The position numbers were made by a program, and so were the translations under genes. The notes under the pieces are model-generated. The model made no database searches and was not told where the DNA came from. It saw only the letters and a list, made by a program, of their open reading frames with translations. This document shows positions 8,148-16,676 of a stretch of DNA of 64,000 nt, piece by piece (the first letter of the stretch is position 1; every line of letters begins with the position of its first letter). The DNA is from Gracilimonas sp965227215 (GTDB taxonomy: Bacteria; Bacteroidota; Rhodothermia; Balneolales; Balneolaceae), in contig OZ245729.1 in assembly GCA_965227215.1 (NCBI GenBank), positions 1,240,001 to 1,304,000 of the forward strand, given 5' to 3'.

Positions 8148-10136
8148 ATGGCAAAAGCATTAAAAATTTTAGCCTCCATCCTGCTACTTGGCAGCACCTC
8201 TCTTTTTGCACAGGATGCGAGCTCTTTAAAAATTGTAATCGAACCTGATCCCGTAGAAGTAAAAGTTGGGGACGAACTCCAGCTTAAAGCTACTTTGATG
8301 ACGGAAGAAGGTGAAGCCCTTCCAGACACTCTCTTATTCTATTCACGAAACGGTCGTGACCTGGAAGTTTCCAGAAGCGGACTTGTTAAAGCTAACAAGC
8401 CGGGTACCTATTCCGCCGTTGTTCTTCGCTCCGGACCACGAGATCAGCGAGTGGTAAAGCAGTTCGAAATCAATGTACCATACCCACCCATTGCTAAGGT
8501 AGAATTTGTGGATGTCCCTGAAAACATCTACTCCAAAACCACCATCGATTTGAATGTAAACGTGATTGATGCAATGGACCTGATTCGCGAAAACCCGGAT
8601 CTTAAAATTTCCAGCAATAATGAGTCGGTTGCCATGGTAAGTCACGGAAAGCTGATTGCTCAAAAGCCCGGAAAAGCTAAAATCACGGCTGAATCTGAAG
8701 GTAAAAAAGCAACCCTGAATATAAACGTTAAGCAAAACCCAACAGCTTCCATTACCATTGGCAATGCAGAGACCGAAGTCAGAACCGGTGATGTTATCAC
8801 TTTTAATGCAAAAGCCTTTGGAAATAATGGCAAAGAAGTTGATGTGCCTATCACCTATTCTTACACAGCCCAACCAGACGATAATCTGGGACAAGGGGCA
8901 GAAGGACAGGTTTCTCAAAATGGTAAGTTTGTAGCCAACAAGCCGGGGATCTTTACCCTCACTGCCCGTTCCGGTGATGTATTTGAAGAGCAAATTATCC
9001 GCGTAAAAGACCGTAATGTACAACAAGAAATTGAAGTGGTTGGGCATGGAGAAGTACTCGATGTACACACTTCTGACCTCTGGGTTTGGGAAGGCGTGGA
9101 CGGAAGAGACTACGCTATCACGGGAACCTGGGGTGCCAATGGCGATGCTTATTTCTGGGACGTAACCGATCCGGCTAACATCACTCCAATCGATACCGTA
9201 CGTGTAGATGCCCGAACCGTGAACGATGTGAAAATATCTGAAGATGGAACCATCGGTGTAATAACTCGTGAGGGAGCTTCAAACCGTAAAAATGGAATGG
9301 TGGTTCTGGATGTAAGTAACCCGCGAGACGTAAAAATTCTGTCTGAATATAATGAAGGCCTCACCGGTGGTGTTCACAATGCTTTCATCTACGAAGACCA
9401 TGTATATGCAGTGAATAATGGCCGTCGGTATGATATCATCAATATTGAAGACCCGAAAAATCCACAGACTGTAGGGCGTTTTGAGTTGGATACTCCCGGC
9501 CACTCGATCCACGATGTTTGGATTGAAGACGGAATTGCCTACTCCTCAAACTGGAGTGATGGTGTGGTAGCCGTTGACATTGGTGCGCAGGAAGGAGAAA
9601 TGGGAACCGCCGGTGGATCTCCGGAAAACCCGGTTCAGCTGGGAAGTTATTCTTATCCAAGTGGATGGAATCATGCAGCTTTCCCATTCAAAAGTAAGTC
9701 AACGGGCGACTTTTATGTGATTGCCGGTGACGAAGCTTTCCCTAACGGCCTTCCTTCCAGAAGTAATCCTGTAGCAGCAGCCGGCTGGATTCACTTTATC
9801 CAATTTGATGGCTGGGACAAGCCAACGGAAGTGGCTCGTTATCAGGTTCCTGAAGCCGGAACGCACAACTTCTGGGTTGTTGATGATCTGCTATTCGTAG
9901 CCTATTACAATGCCGGACTGCGCATCGTTGATATTTCCGGCGAGCTAATGGGGAACCTGTATGATCAGGGGCGTGAGATTGCCAAATTTGAACCTACACA
10001 CCCTGATGCCCTGGTACCAAACGCTCCCTTTACCTGGGGACCTCAACCATACAAAGGCCATATTTTTATCTCTGACTGGAACTCCGGTTTATGGGCTATT
10101 AAACTGGTTGACAAACCTCAACAGGGAACTAACTAA
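8148..10136 (+). CDS. Secreted LVIVD-repeat beta-propeller with Ig-like N-terminal domains
   Basis: 662 residues. A signal peptide (cleavage after SLFAQ, about residue 22) leads into three Ig-like/Big2-type domains (about 25-290, with repeated KPGTYSA, KPGKAKIT and KPGIFTLT motifs). A propeller of LVIVD-type blades follows (about 300-655; VWEGVDGRDYAITG, GMVVLDVSNPR, DIINIEDPKNP, GLRIVDISG). It is exported to the periplasm or cell surface; no catalytic residues are apparent and binding or scaffolding is the usual guess. The next gene, 18 bp downstream, encodes a second secreted propeller with a Met/His-rich insert, so the two probably form a cotranscribed pair acting together. Confidence 0.75.
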   Translation: MAKALKILASILLLGSTSLFAQDASSLKIVIEPDPVEVKVGDELQLKATLMTEEGEALPDTLLFYSRNGRDLEVSRSGLVKANKPGTYSAVVLRSGPRDQRVVKQFEINVPYPPIAKVEFVDVPENIYSKTTIDLNVNVIDAMDLIRENPDLKISSNNESVAMVSHGKLIAQKPGKAKITAESEGKKATLNINVKQNPTASITIGNAETEVRTGDVITFNAKAFGNNGKEVDVPITYSYTAQPDDNLGQGAEGQVSQNGKFVANKPGIFTLTARSGDVFEEQIIRVKDRNVQQEIEVVGHGEVLDVHTSDLWVWEGVDGRDYAITGTWGANGDAYFWDVTDPANITPIDTVRVDARTVNDVKISEDGTIGVITREGASNRKNGMVVLDVSNPRDVKILSEYNEGLTGGVHNAFIYEDHVYAVNNGRRYDIINIEDPKNPQTVGRFELDTPGHSIHDVWIEDGIAYSSNWSDGVVAVDIGAQEGEMGTAGGSPENPVQLGSYSYPSGWNHAAFPFKSKSTGDFYVIAGDEAFPNGLPSRSNPVAAAGWIHFIQFDGWDKPTEVARYQVPEAGTHNFWVVDDLLFVAYYNAGLRIVDISGELMGNLYDQGREIAKFEPTHPDALVPNAPFTWGPQPYKGHIFISDWNSGLWAIKLVDKPQQGTN

Positions 10137-10154
10137 ATAGAAACCACAAGGACT

Positions 10155-11276
10155 ATGAGTTTTAAGAGAGCTTTATATACAATGTTTATTGGAGGGTTCC
10201 TTCTTTGGGGAACCTCCAATTCCTTTGCACAGGATTATTATGTTTATGTAGCCGCAGAATCGGATGACGAAGTACACCTGGTACATTTCGACGGTGAAAC
10301 ACAAAAGGGTGAAATCGCCGAAAGCATCCGCGTGGGAACATGGCCACAGGAAAACGAAGGTCCGCATGGTCTCACCATCTCCCCTGATGGGGAACACTGG
10401 TTTGTAAGCATTGCCCATGGATTACCCTATGGTAAACTCTGGAAGTTCAAAACCGGAACCAACGAGTTTATTGGAGAAGTGGAATTGGGCATGTTTCCCG
10501 CAAGTATGGATATTTCTTCAACAACCGGATTGCTGTATGTAGTGAACTTTAATCTGCATGGAGATATGGAGCCCAGCACCGTTTCTGTGGTTGAGCCTGA
10601 GTCAATGATCCGTCTTTCCGACATCGAAACCGGTATAATGCCTCACGGTTCACGTATTAACAGTTCCGGAACCCGACAATACCATGTATCCATGATGACC
10701 GATGAGCTGATCGAGATTGATACCGAAGCTCTTGAAGTGCAGAGAAAGCTTAAGCTCTCTGGTGAGAAAATGAGTGGTAACATGTCGGCTAGTATGGATC
10801 ACTCCACTATGAGTCATGGTGAAATGAACCACAAACCGGTGGAAAAACCCACCTGGGCCGACCCTCACCCTACAAAACCCCTGGTATATGTTGCGGCAAA
10901 TGGTTCGGACGAGGTCCTTGAAATAAACACCAAGAAGTGGGAAGTAACCAAGCGCTGGAAAACCTGGAAAGCACCATACAACCTCGAGGTAAGTCATGAC
11001 GGTAAACTGCTGGTGGTAACTTATAAAGGAGAAGGTGCTACCGGCATATGGGATCTAAACTCAGGAAAAGAGTTGGCAAAAATTAAAAACAGTCGAAAAG
11101 TGAGTCATGGTGTAGCCATCTCAGCTGATAACAACTATGCTTTTATTTCGGTGGAAGGCATTGGCGGTGAACCCGGCTCTGTTGACATCATCAACCTGAA
11201 AAGTTTAGAGCTCGTTGACGTTGTTGAGACCGGAAAACAAGCAGGAGGCATTATCTTCTGGAAGCAGAAGGATTAG
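10155..11276 (+). CDS. Secreted YncE-like beta-propeller with Met/His-rich insert
   Basis: 373 residues with a signal peptide (cleavage after NSFAQ, about 26). Blades of the YncE/cytochrome-cd1-like propeller type are visible (GPHGLTISPDGEHWFVS, MFPASMDISSTTGLLYVV, VSHGVAISADNNYAFIS). Between blades, residues 206-226 form a loop rich in Met and His: Met at 206, 210, 214, 219 and 224, His at 216, 221 and 226, including MDHSTMSHGEM. Such MxxM and DHSxM strings are typical of periplasmic copper-binding proteins, so copper binding is a reasonable inference, not proof. It is cotranscribed with the LVIVD propeller 18 bp upstream and is followed by a strong terminator. Confidence 0.75.
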   Translation: MSFKRALYTMFIGGFLLWGTSNSFAQDYYVYVAAESDDEVHLVHFDGETQKGEIAESIRVGTWPQENEGPHGLTISPDGEHWFVSIAHGLPYGKLWKFKTGTNEFIGEVELGMFPASMDISSTTGLLYVVNFNLHGDMEPSTVSVVEPESMIRLSDIETGIMPHGSRINSSGTRQYHVSMMTDELIEIDTEALEVQRKLKLSGEKMSGNMSASMDHSTMSHGEMNHKPVEKPTWADPHPTKPLVYVAANGSDEVLEINTKKWEVTKRWKTWKAPYNLEVSHDGKLLVVTYKGEGATGIWDLNSGKELAKIKNSRKVSHGVAISADNNYAFISVEGIGGEPGSVDIINLKSLELVDVVETGKQAGGIIFWKQKD

Positions 11277-11306
11277 TATTTTAGTGAGTTCTCTATCGAT
11301 TTCAAG

Positions 11307-11337
11307 CCCGGTATCCTACCTGAGTACCGGGTTTTTT
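11307..11337 (+). terminator. Rho-independent terminator after the propeller pair
   Basis: CCCGGTA (11307-11313) pairs with TACCGGG (11325-11331), 11-nt loop, followed by TTTTTT. It overlaps the 3' end of the convergent gene by two bases. Confidence 0.88.
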
Positions 11338-12055
11338 ATTTCAAAGAAATAGAATGGCTAACGCTACTGCCTTTTTCCGCCTCCCGGTCAATCACTTCTT
11401 TCTCGAGAGATTTAACGGTGTAGCCTAGTTTCTCAGCCATCCCAATAAGCAACGGCTCCAGATTTCCTTTCTCTGTATTGAACCTAACCAAAGCTTCCTG
11501 GGTGCGCATATCAATTTTATTGATAGCCCGCCCGAGCATATCGGTACATTTTAGAATTTCAGCTCCTGAGTACACCGTACGTTCCGATACCGGCGGTGGC
11601 GTAAATTTCTTTTTGAACGTACTCAAGGATCGTATTTCACCCGATTGTGCATCCGGTTGTAACCACTCGATTTTATGCTCAACATCACTGATGTAGTATG
11701 CCAGATAACGTGGCTTTTCACTTTCAATAAAAAAACTGAATTCCGTCAGCCACACCTCCTTTACGTTTTCCATTTCCATATCGAACCAAATCCCTCCATC
11801 CGGTAAGTTCCATACAATCTTACCTTCTTTAGACCTTCTCTTGTTCAGCACCAGTGGATAGCTGTCCATAAAAGCATCAGTAATATCTTTAAGATCTGCA
11901 TCGGGCGTAACCGTCAAAGTAGGATGATCTTCGAGTGCATCTACAAAATCAGGTGCGTCATTCTCAACATCACATTCAATATCACCTATTCGAAGTAGTA
12001 TGCGAATCAATCCTTCGCGGATAGGTTCTTTAAATGCTAAGATATCGTTACTCAT
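11336..12055 (-). CDS. Conserved hypothetical cytoplasmic protein
   Basis: 239 residues from the ATG at 12055; the 27-nt longer reading would need a TTG. I do not recognise the family. There is no signal peptide or membrane segment. The N-terminal half is acidic (IGDIECDVENDAPDFVDALEDHP), and the middle has IWFDMEMENVKEVWLTEFSFFIES, an alternating pattern suggesting beta strands. The C-terminal third (about 150-235) is helical, with LKCTDMLGRAINKIDMRTQEALVRFN and an LEKEVIDREAEKG coiled-coil-like stretch. It stands alone between a terminator and a divergent ZIP transporter gene, so context gives no function. Confidence 0.65.
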   Translation of the reverse strand: MSNDILAFKEPIREGLIRILLRIGDIECDVENDAPDFVDALEDHPTLTVTPDADLKDITDAFMDSYPLVLNKRRSKEGKIVWNLPDGGIWFDMEMENVKEVWLTEFSFFIESEKPRYLAYYISDVEHKIEWLQPDAQSGEIRSLSTFKKKFTPPPVSERTVYSGAEILKCTDMLGRAINKIDMRTQEALVRFNTEKGNLEPLLIGMAEKLGYTVKSLEKEVIDREAEKGSSVSHSISLK

Positions 12056-12131
12056 GCCTGATTTTAGTTGTTTGCCCGACAAAGTAGTAAAAATATGAAT
12101 CCTTTAATCTGAAAATTATTTAACATAAATA

Positions 12132-12145
12132 TTAGCCTTAACTAA
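12132..12145 (+). promoter_or_regulatory. MntR-like operator upstream of the ZIP transporter
   Basis: TTAGCCTTAACTAA differs at one base from TTAGCCTTAGCTAA found (minus strand) upstream of the TonB receptor at 45941-45954. The core TAGC-N4-(G/A)CTA resembles the DtxR-family MntR box of enterobacteria (TAGCnnnnGCTA). It lies 48 bp before the ATG, upstream of a TATATTC candidate -10. Inference from shared sequence only. Confidence 0.5.
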
Positions 12146-12192
12146 ATTTTTAGTAAGTCAAAGCAAATTACTATATTCAAAACAAAAAATTT

Positions 12193-13023
12193 ATGGAATT
12201 CATACCAAACTGGTTTTTTGAACTAAACCCTATTCTACAAGCCTTGATGGGCGGTTTATTTACCTGGGGAGTAACATCCCTTGGAGCTGCCATTGTTTTT
12301 TTTACAAAAGGCATCAACTACAAATTATTGGACGGTATGATGGGCTTTGCCGCCGGTGTCATGATTGCAGCCAGCGTGTGGTCGCTTATCATACCCGGTA
12401 TAGAACTTGCTGAAGCTCAGGGCATGATTGGATGGATCCCCGCCGCTATCGGCTTTCTGCTAGGGGGCATCTTCCTTAGAATTTGTGACGCCTATGTGCC
12501 TCACCTGCACATCGGATTACCACGAGACGAAGCTGAAGGTGTGGACACAAAATGGAAACGTGCTACCCTGCTTGTTTTAGCGATCACACTGCACAATATC
12601 CCGGAAGGTTTAGCTATTGGAGTTCTTTTCGGAGCAGCGAGCCTGGGACTTGATATGGTTGGCGGAGCTACTGTAGCAGGTGCAATTACCTTAGCTATTG
12701 GCATTGGCATCCAAAATTTCCCTGAAGGTATTGCCATTTCTATGCCTCTTCGGCGCGATGGGGTAAGCCGGTTAAAAAGCTTCAACTATGGACAGCTGTC
12801 GGGTATTGTAGAGCCGGTGTCTGCTGTGATAGGTGCCGCAGCGGTGATTTTTATTACACCCATTCTGCCGTATGCACTTGCTTTTGCTGCCGGTGCCATG
12901 ATTTATGTGGTTGTTGAGGAGTTGATCCCCGAAAGCCAGCTTCATGGTAATACTGATCTTGCCACTTTAGGAGTGATGGTTGGCTTTGTTGTAATGATGG
13001 TATTGGATGTAGCGTTAGGATAA
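12193..13023 (+). CDS. ZIP family divalent metal transporter (GufA/ZupT-like)
   Basis: 276 residues with about eight predicted membrane segments. The metal-site helices IV and V carry LHNIPEGLAIG (about 135-145) and IQNFPEGIAIS (about 176-186), the paired (H/Q)N(I/F)PEG motifs that form the binuclear metal centre of ZIP proteins. A cytoplasmic loop before helix IV has HLHIGLPRDEAEG. It imports Zn(II), Fe(II) or Mn(II); the bacterial GufA branch is mostly Zn/Mn. Upstream lies a box nearly identical to those in front of the TonB receptor at 43613-45844, suggesting a common metal-responsive repressor. Followed by a clean terminator, so monocistronic. Confidence 0.92.
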   Translation: MEFIPNWFFELNPILQALMGGLFTWGVTSLGAAIVFFTKGINYKLLDGMMGFAAGVMIAASVWSLIIPGIELAEAQGMIGWIPAAIGFLLGGIFLRICDAYVPHLHIGLPRDEAEGVDTKWKRATLLVLAITLHNIPEGLAIGVLFGAASLGLDMVGGATVAGAITLAIGIGIQNFPEGIAISMPLRRDGVSRLKSFNYGQLSGIVEPVSAVIGAAAVIFITPILPYALAFAAGAMIYVVVEELIPESQLHGNTDLATLGVMVGFVVMMVLDVALG

Positions 13024-13048
13024 AGTTTTTACTAAAGTATTTTTAAGA

Positions 13049-13079
13049 GGTATCGATAATAAAGTCGATACCTTTTTTT
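13049..13079 (+). terminator. Rho-independent terminator after the ZIP gene
   Basis: GGTATCGA (13049-13056) pairs with TCGATACC (13065-13072), 8-nt loop, followed by seven T. Confidence 0.9.
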
Positions 13080-13196
13080 ATTTTTTTTGATATAATTTTC
13101 GGGTTTTAGCAGAACTTTGTTTAGAAAGAAGTTCAAAAAATCAACGTGCATTTCGTACCTTTAACATCTTATTAATCCTAATAAATACGTATTTCC

Positions 13197-14867
13197 TTGA
13201 GCGACAATAAGATCATTTTTTCAATGGTTGGGGTAAGCAAAACTTACAAACCCAACAAAACGGTACTTAAAGACATTTACCTTTCCTTTTTTTACGGGGC
13301 TAAAATTGGTGTGCTGGGACTTAATGGCGCCGGTAAATCTACCTTACTTCGGATTATTGCCGGAGAAGATCAGAACTACCAGGGTGATATAAGCGTCCAG
13401 AAAGGGATTTCATTTGGTTACTTGTCTCAGGAGCCTAAGCTCGATCCTTCCAAAACCGTAAAAGAGATTGTTGAAGAAGGTGTGCAGGAAACCATGGATT
13501 TGTTAAAGGAATACGAAGAAGTGAATGCTGCCTTCAGTGATCCTGATGCTGATTTCGAGAAACTGATCGAGAAGCAGTCCAAGCTACAGGAAAAAATTGA
13601 TCAGGTGGAAGCCTGGGATATAGACAGTAAACTGGAGCAGGCTATGGATGCCCTTCGATGCCCTCCGGGCGATACATCGGTTGAAGTACTTTCAGGTGGA
13701 GAAGCACGCCGTGTTGCCCTCTGTCGTTTACTGCTTAAAAAGCCGGATGTATTATTGCTGGATGAGCCTACCAACCATCTGGATGCAGAATCGGTAGGCT
13801 GGCTGGAACAGCACCTTGATCGGTATGAAGGTACTGTAATTGCCGTAACTCACGACCGTTACTTCCTTGACAATGTAGCAGGCTGGATTCTTGAGTTGGA
13901 TCGTGGTGAAGGAATACCGTTTGAAGGAAATTACAGCTCGTGGCTGGAACAGAAATCCAAACGGCTGCAACAGGAAGAGAAAGAAGAATCCAAGCGACAA
14001 AAAACGCTTAAGCAAGAACTGGACTGGATTCGCCAGAATCCAAAAGGTCGCCGTGCCAAAAGCAAAGCCCGTATCAACAAATATGAGGAATTGCTGTCTG
14101 AAGAGCATGAAAAACGTCGGGATGACATGGAAATTTTCATCCCGGCCGGCCCACGCCTTGGCGATAAGGTAATTGTGGCCGACCAGGTGACGAAAGGTTT
14201 TGAAGATCGCCTGCTCATTGAAGATATGAATTTTAAGCTGCCTCCCGGCGGGATTGTTGGGGTTATTGGGCCAAACGGTGCCGGCAAAACAACCTTGTTT
14301 AAAATGATTACCGGACAGGAAGAACCCGATCAAGGCGAACTGATAACCGGTGACACGGTAAAGCTTGGATATATTGACCAGAAAAGGCCACTGGATCCTT
14401 CCAAAACAATTTGGGAAGAAATATCCGGAGGGCAAGACACGATTAAACTGGGCAACCGGGAAGTAAATTCACGTGCATACGTAGCTCGTTTCAACTTCAG
14501 CGGAAGCGATCAGCAGAAAAAAGTAACAGAGCTTTCCGGTGGAGAACGCAATCGTGTTCACCTTGCCAAAATGCTCAAAGAAGGTGCCAATGTGTTGCTG
14601 CTTGATGAGCCCACCAACGATCTTGATGTAAACACCCTGCGAGCACTGGAAGAGGCCTTACTGGAATTTGCAGGCTGTGCGGTCGTCATATCGCACGACA
14701 GGTGGTTCCTGGATAGAATTGCAACCCACATCCTGGCTTTTGAAGGGAACAGCCAAGTATATTGGTTTGAAGGAAATTATGAAGAATACGAAGAGAACCG
14801 TAAACAGAGGCTTGGCATCACCGACGACCAACCTCACCGCATTAAGTATAAAAAACTGATGCGCTAA
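13197..14867 (+). CDS. ettA: Energy-dependent translational throttle protein EttA (ABC-F)
   Basis: 556 residues, the same length as E. coli EttA (555). Two ABC domains lack membrane segments. Walker A motifs are GLNGAGKST and GPNGAGKTT; signatures are LSGGEARRVAL and LSGGERNRVHL; Walker B motifs run into DEPTNHLD and DEPTNDLD. The linker with PKGRRAKSKARINKYEEL is the P-site tRNA-interaction motif typical of EttA. In E. coli it binds the ribosomal E site and senses the ATP/ADP ratio. The start is a TTG at 13197: the resulting N-terminus MSDNKIIFSMVGVSKTY aligns with EttA and no ATG gives a complete protein. Monocistronic. Confidence 0.95.
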   Translation: MSDNKIIFSMVGVSKTYKPNKTVLKDIYLSFFYGAKIGVLGLNGAGKSTLLRIIAGEDQNYQGDISVQKGISFGYLSQEPKLDPSKTVKEIVEEGVQETMDLLKEYEEVNAAFSDPDADFEKLIEKQSKLQEKIDQVEAWDIDSKLEQAMDALRCPPGDTSVEVLSGGEARRVALCRLLLKKPDVLLLDEPTNHLDAESVGWLEQHLDRYEGTVIAVTHDRYFLDNVAGWILELDRGEGIPFEGNYSSWLEQKSKRLQQEEKEESKRQKTLKQELDWIRQNPKGRRAKSKARINKYEELLSEEHEKRRDDMEIFIPAGPRLGDKVIVADQVTKGFEDRLLIEDMNFKLPPGGIVGVIGPNGAGKTTLFKMITGQEEPDQGELITGDTVKLGYIDQKRPLDPSKTIWEEISGGQDTIKLGNREVNSRAYVARFNFSGSDQQKKVTELSGGERNRVHLAKMLKEGANVLLLDEPTNDLDVNTLRALEEALLEFAGCAVVISHDRWFLDRIATHILAFEGNSQVYWFEGNYEEYEENRKQRLGITDDQPHRIKYKKLMR

Positions 14868-14927
14868 GTTATATTCAATACTTTTTAGCAGTATTGGCAT
14901 ATTAAGATGATATAATATTAAGCACTT

Positions 14928-16676
14928 ATGGCTGCAGAAAATGGTAAAGATCGTCCGGATGTAGATCAGAAAGTAGTAGCCCTTTTTGCGTTTGGTACTG
15001 TTTGTGCTTTATTACTGATCCTTATTGTAAACATCTCCATTAACACTTCCTCAGGCATCAGGGCTTATGTAGGCGGAGAGGGAATGTGGACCAAGGCTCA
15101 AAAAGAGTCAGTCATTCACCTTCTCAACTATATTATTACTGAAGATGAAGAAGAGTTTGCTCACTTTAAGAGTGCTCTTCGCGTAAATATTGGTGACCGA
15201 ATTGGCCGAGAGGAGCTGCTTAAAGACGATTACGATTATCAGACTGTATATGATGGGTTTTTAATGGGTAAAATTCATCCCGATGACATTCCTCACCAAA
15301 TCAATGTATTCCGTCGCTTCCAATGGATGCCCCAGGTTCAGGAAGCCATTGATGTATGGACAGAGGGAGATGAAAAAATTACCCGGCTTATCCAGTTCGC
15401 AGATTCTATTCAGGTGCAGATAGAATCAAGCGATATTGGCATTGATCAAAAAACAGAGTGGATAATTCAACTGGAAAAATTGGATCACGAATTCACCGAC
15501 CTTGAAGTACGTTTTTCTCAAGTTATGGGCGACCTGGCCCGCTTGGTAAATTCGGTGTTACGCTGGAGTGTCATCATAATGGGTCTTATGCTTATTGGCT
15601 TGGGGCTCTGGCTGGTTTATCGATTTATGAACAGCACGAAAATCTGGATGGAAACCCTCAAAGAAAGTGAAGAGCGGTTCAAGCAGGTGCTTACCAACTC
15701 CAAAGATGTACTCTATAAAATGACTCTGGATGATAAAGAGTACAAATATGTGAGTCCGGCCATTAACTCCATGCTGGGATATACACAGGAGGAGTTCATT
15801 GAAGGTGGCATTTCCTTCATTTTCTCAAAGATGCATCCCGAAGACCGCGAGCGCATACAGCAGGTAGTAGAAAAATACGACTCTATTGAAGACCGGGAGT
15901 TTCTTCCTTTTGTTGAATTCCGTCTTCAAGACAGTTCAGGGCAATGGAAATGGGTAAGTAATGTACGAACACTGGTACACGACTCTGACGGCAAACCCGA
16001 GGCCATTATCGGGAGCGTACGCGATATCTCTACCCAAAAAGAACAGGACAAACAGATTAAGGAGTCGCTGAAAGAAAAAGAGGTTCTTCTACAGGAAATC
16101 CATCACCGGGTGAAAAATAATCTGGCCATCATTTCAAGCCTGCTGGAGCTGCAAAAAGATAATGTGAGCCAAGATGTAGAAGATATGTTGTCTTCCAGCC
16201 AGGCACGTATCAAATCAATAGCTAAAGTGCATGAGAAGCTTTACGAGTCTTCCACTCTATCCAACATCCCCCTTGATATTTACATCCAAGAGCTATCAGA
16301 TGAAATAAAGAATGCATACACCGGCCACAATAAAGAGATCCAAATTCAGCTTGATGTTCAGTCTCTAGTAATTGACTTGGATGAAGCCATTCCCATTGGG
16401 CTTATTCTTAATGAATTAATCAATAATGCGTTTAAGCATGCTTTTAAAAAACTAAAAGAAGGTGTAATTAAGATCTCCCTAAAGAAAAGCGGATCGGGCA
16501 TGGAACTAATTGTGGAGAATAATGGCGAACGTATAGCCGAAAATTTCGATCCTGAACAAAGCGAGTCCCTTGGGATGACCCTCATTCAGGTACTGATTCA
16601 AAGAGTGAACGGATCGCTTAAGATTGAAAGCGGGGATTGGACCCGTTTTATCATTCAGTTTGAACCGGGACACTAA
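14928..16676 (+). CDS. PAS-containing sensor histidine kinase, HisKA_2 type
   Basis: 582 residues. A membrane helix (about 16-37), an extracytoplasmic sensing region (about 40-205) and a second helix (about 207-232) lead to a PAS/PAC domain (about 245-365; FKQVLTNSKDVLYKMTLDD ... IIGSVRDIS). The phosphoacceptor region EIHHRVKNNLAIISSLLELQ places the His at about 392 and is of the HisKA_2 class. The ATPase domain follows (N box ILNELINNAFKHAFK, then SLGMTLIQVLIQRV). No response regulator is adjacent, so it is an orphan kinase whose signal and partner are unknown. The HisKA_2 class often pairs with stand-alone receiver or anti-sigma-partner regulators. Its 3' end overlaps the convergent PH-domain gene by 26 bp. 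Confidence 0.9.
   Translation: MAAENGKDRPDVDQKVVALFAFGTVCALLLILIVNISINTSSGIRAYVGGEGMWTKAQKESVIHLLNYIITEDEEEFAHFKSALRVNIGDRIGREELLKDDYDYQTVYDGFLMGKIHPDDIPHQINVFRRFQWMPQVQEAIDVWTEGDEKITRLIQFADSIQVQIESSDIGIDQKTEWIIQLEKLDHEFTDLEVRFSQVMGDLARLVNSVLRWSVIIMGLMLIGLGLWLVYRFMNSTKIWMETLKESEERFKQVLTNSKDVLYKMTLDDKEYKYVSPAINSMLGYTQEEFIEGGISFIFSKMHPEDRERIQQVVEKYDSIEDREFLPFVEFRLQDSSGQWKWVSNVRTLVHDSDGKPEAIIGSVRDISTQKEQDKQIKESLKEKEVLLQEIHHRVKNNLAIISSLLELQKDNVSQDVEDMLSSSQARIKSIAKVHEKLYESSTLSNIPLDIYIQELSDEIKNAYTGHNKEIQIQLDVQSLVIDLDEAIPIGLILNELINNAFKHAFKKLKEGVIKISLKKSGSGMELIVENNGERIAENFDPEQSESLGMTLIQVLIQRVNGSLKIESGDWTRFIIQFEPGH

Noticed and set aside
8343..9068. 241-codon ORF antisense to the LVIVD propeller gene
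   Set aside because: Entirely within the real gene on the other strand, no recognisable domain, no ribosome binding site; an artefact of low stop density.
13752..14435. 227-codon antisense ORF within ettA
   Set aside because: Shadow of the strongly conserved ettA reading frame; no protein-like features.
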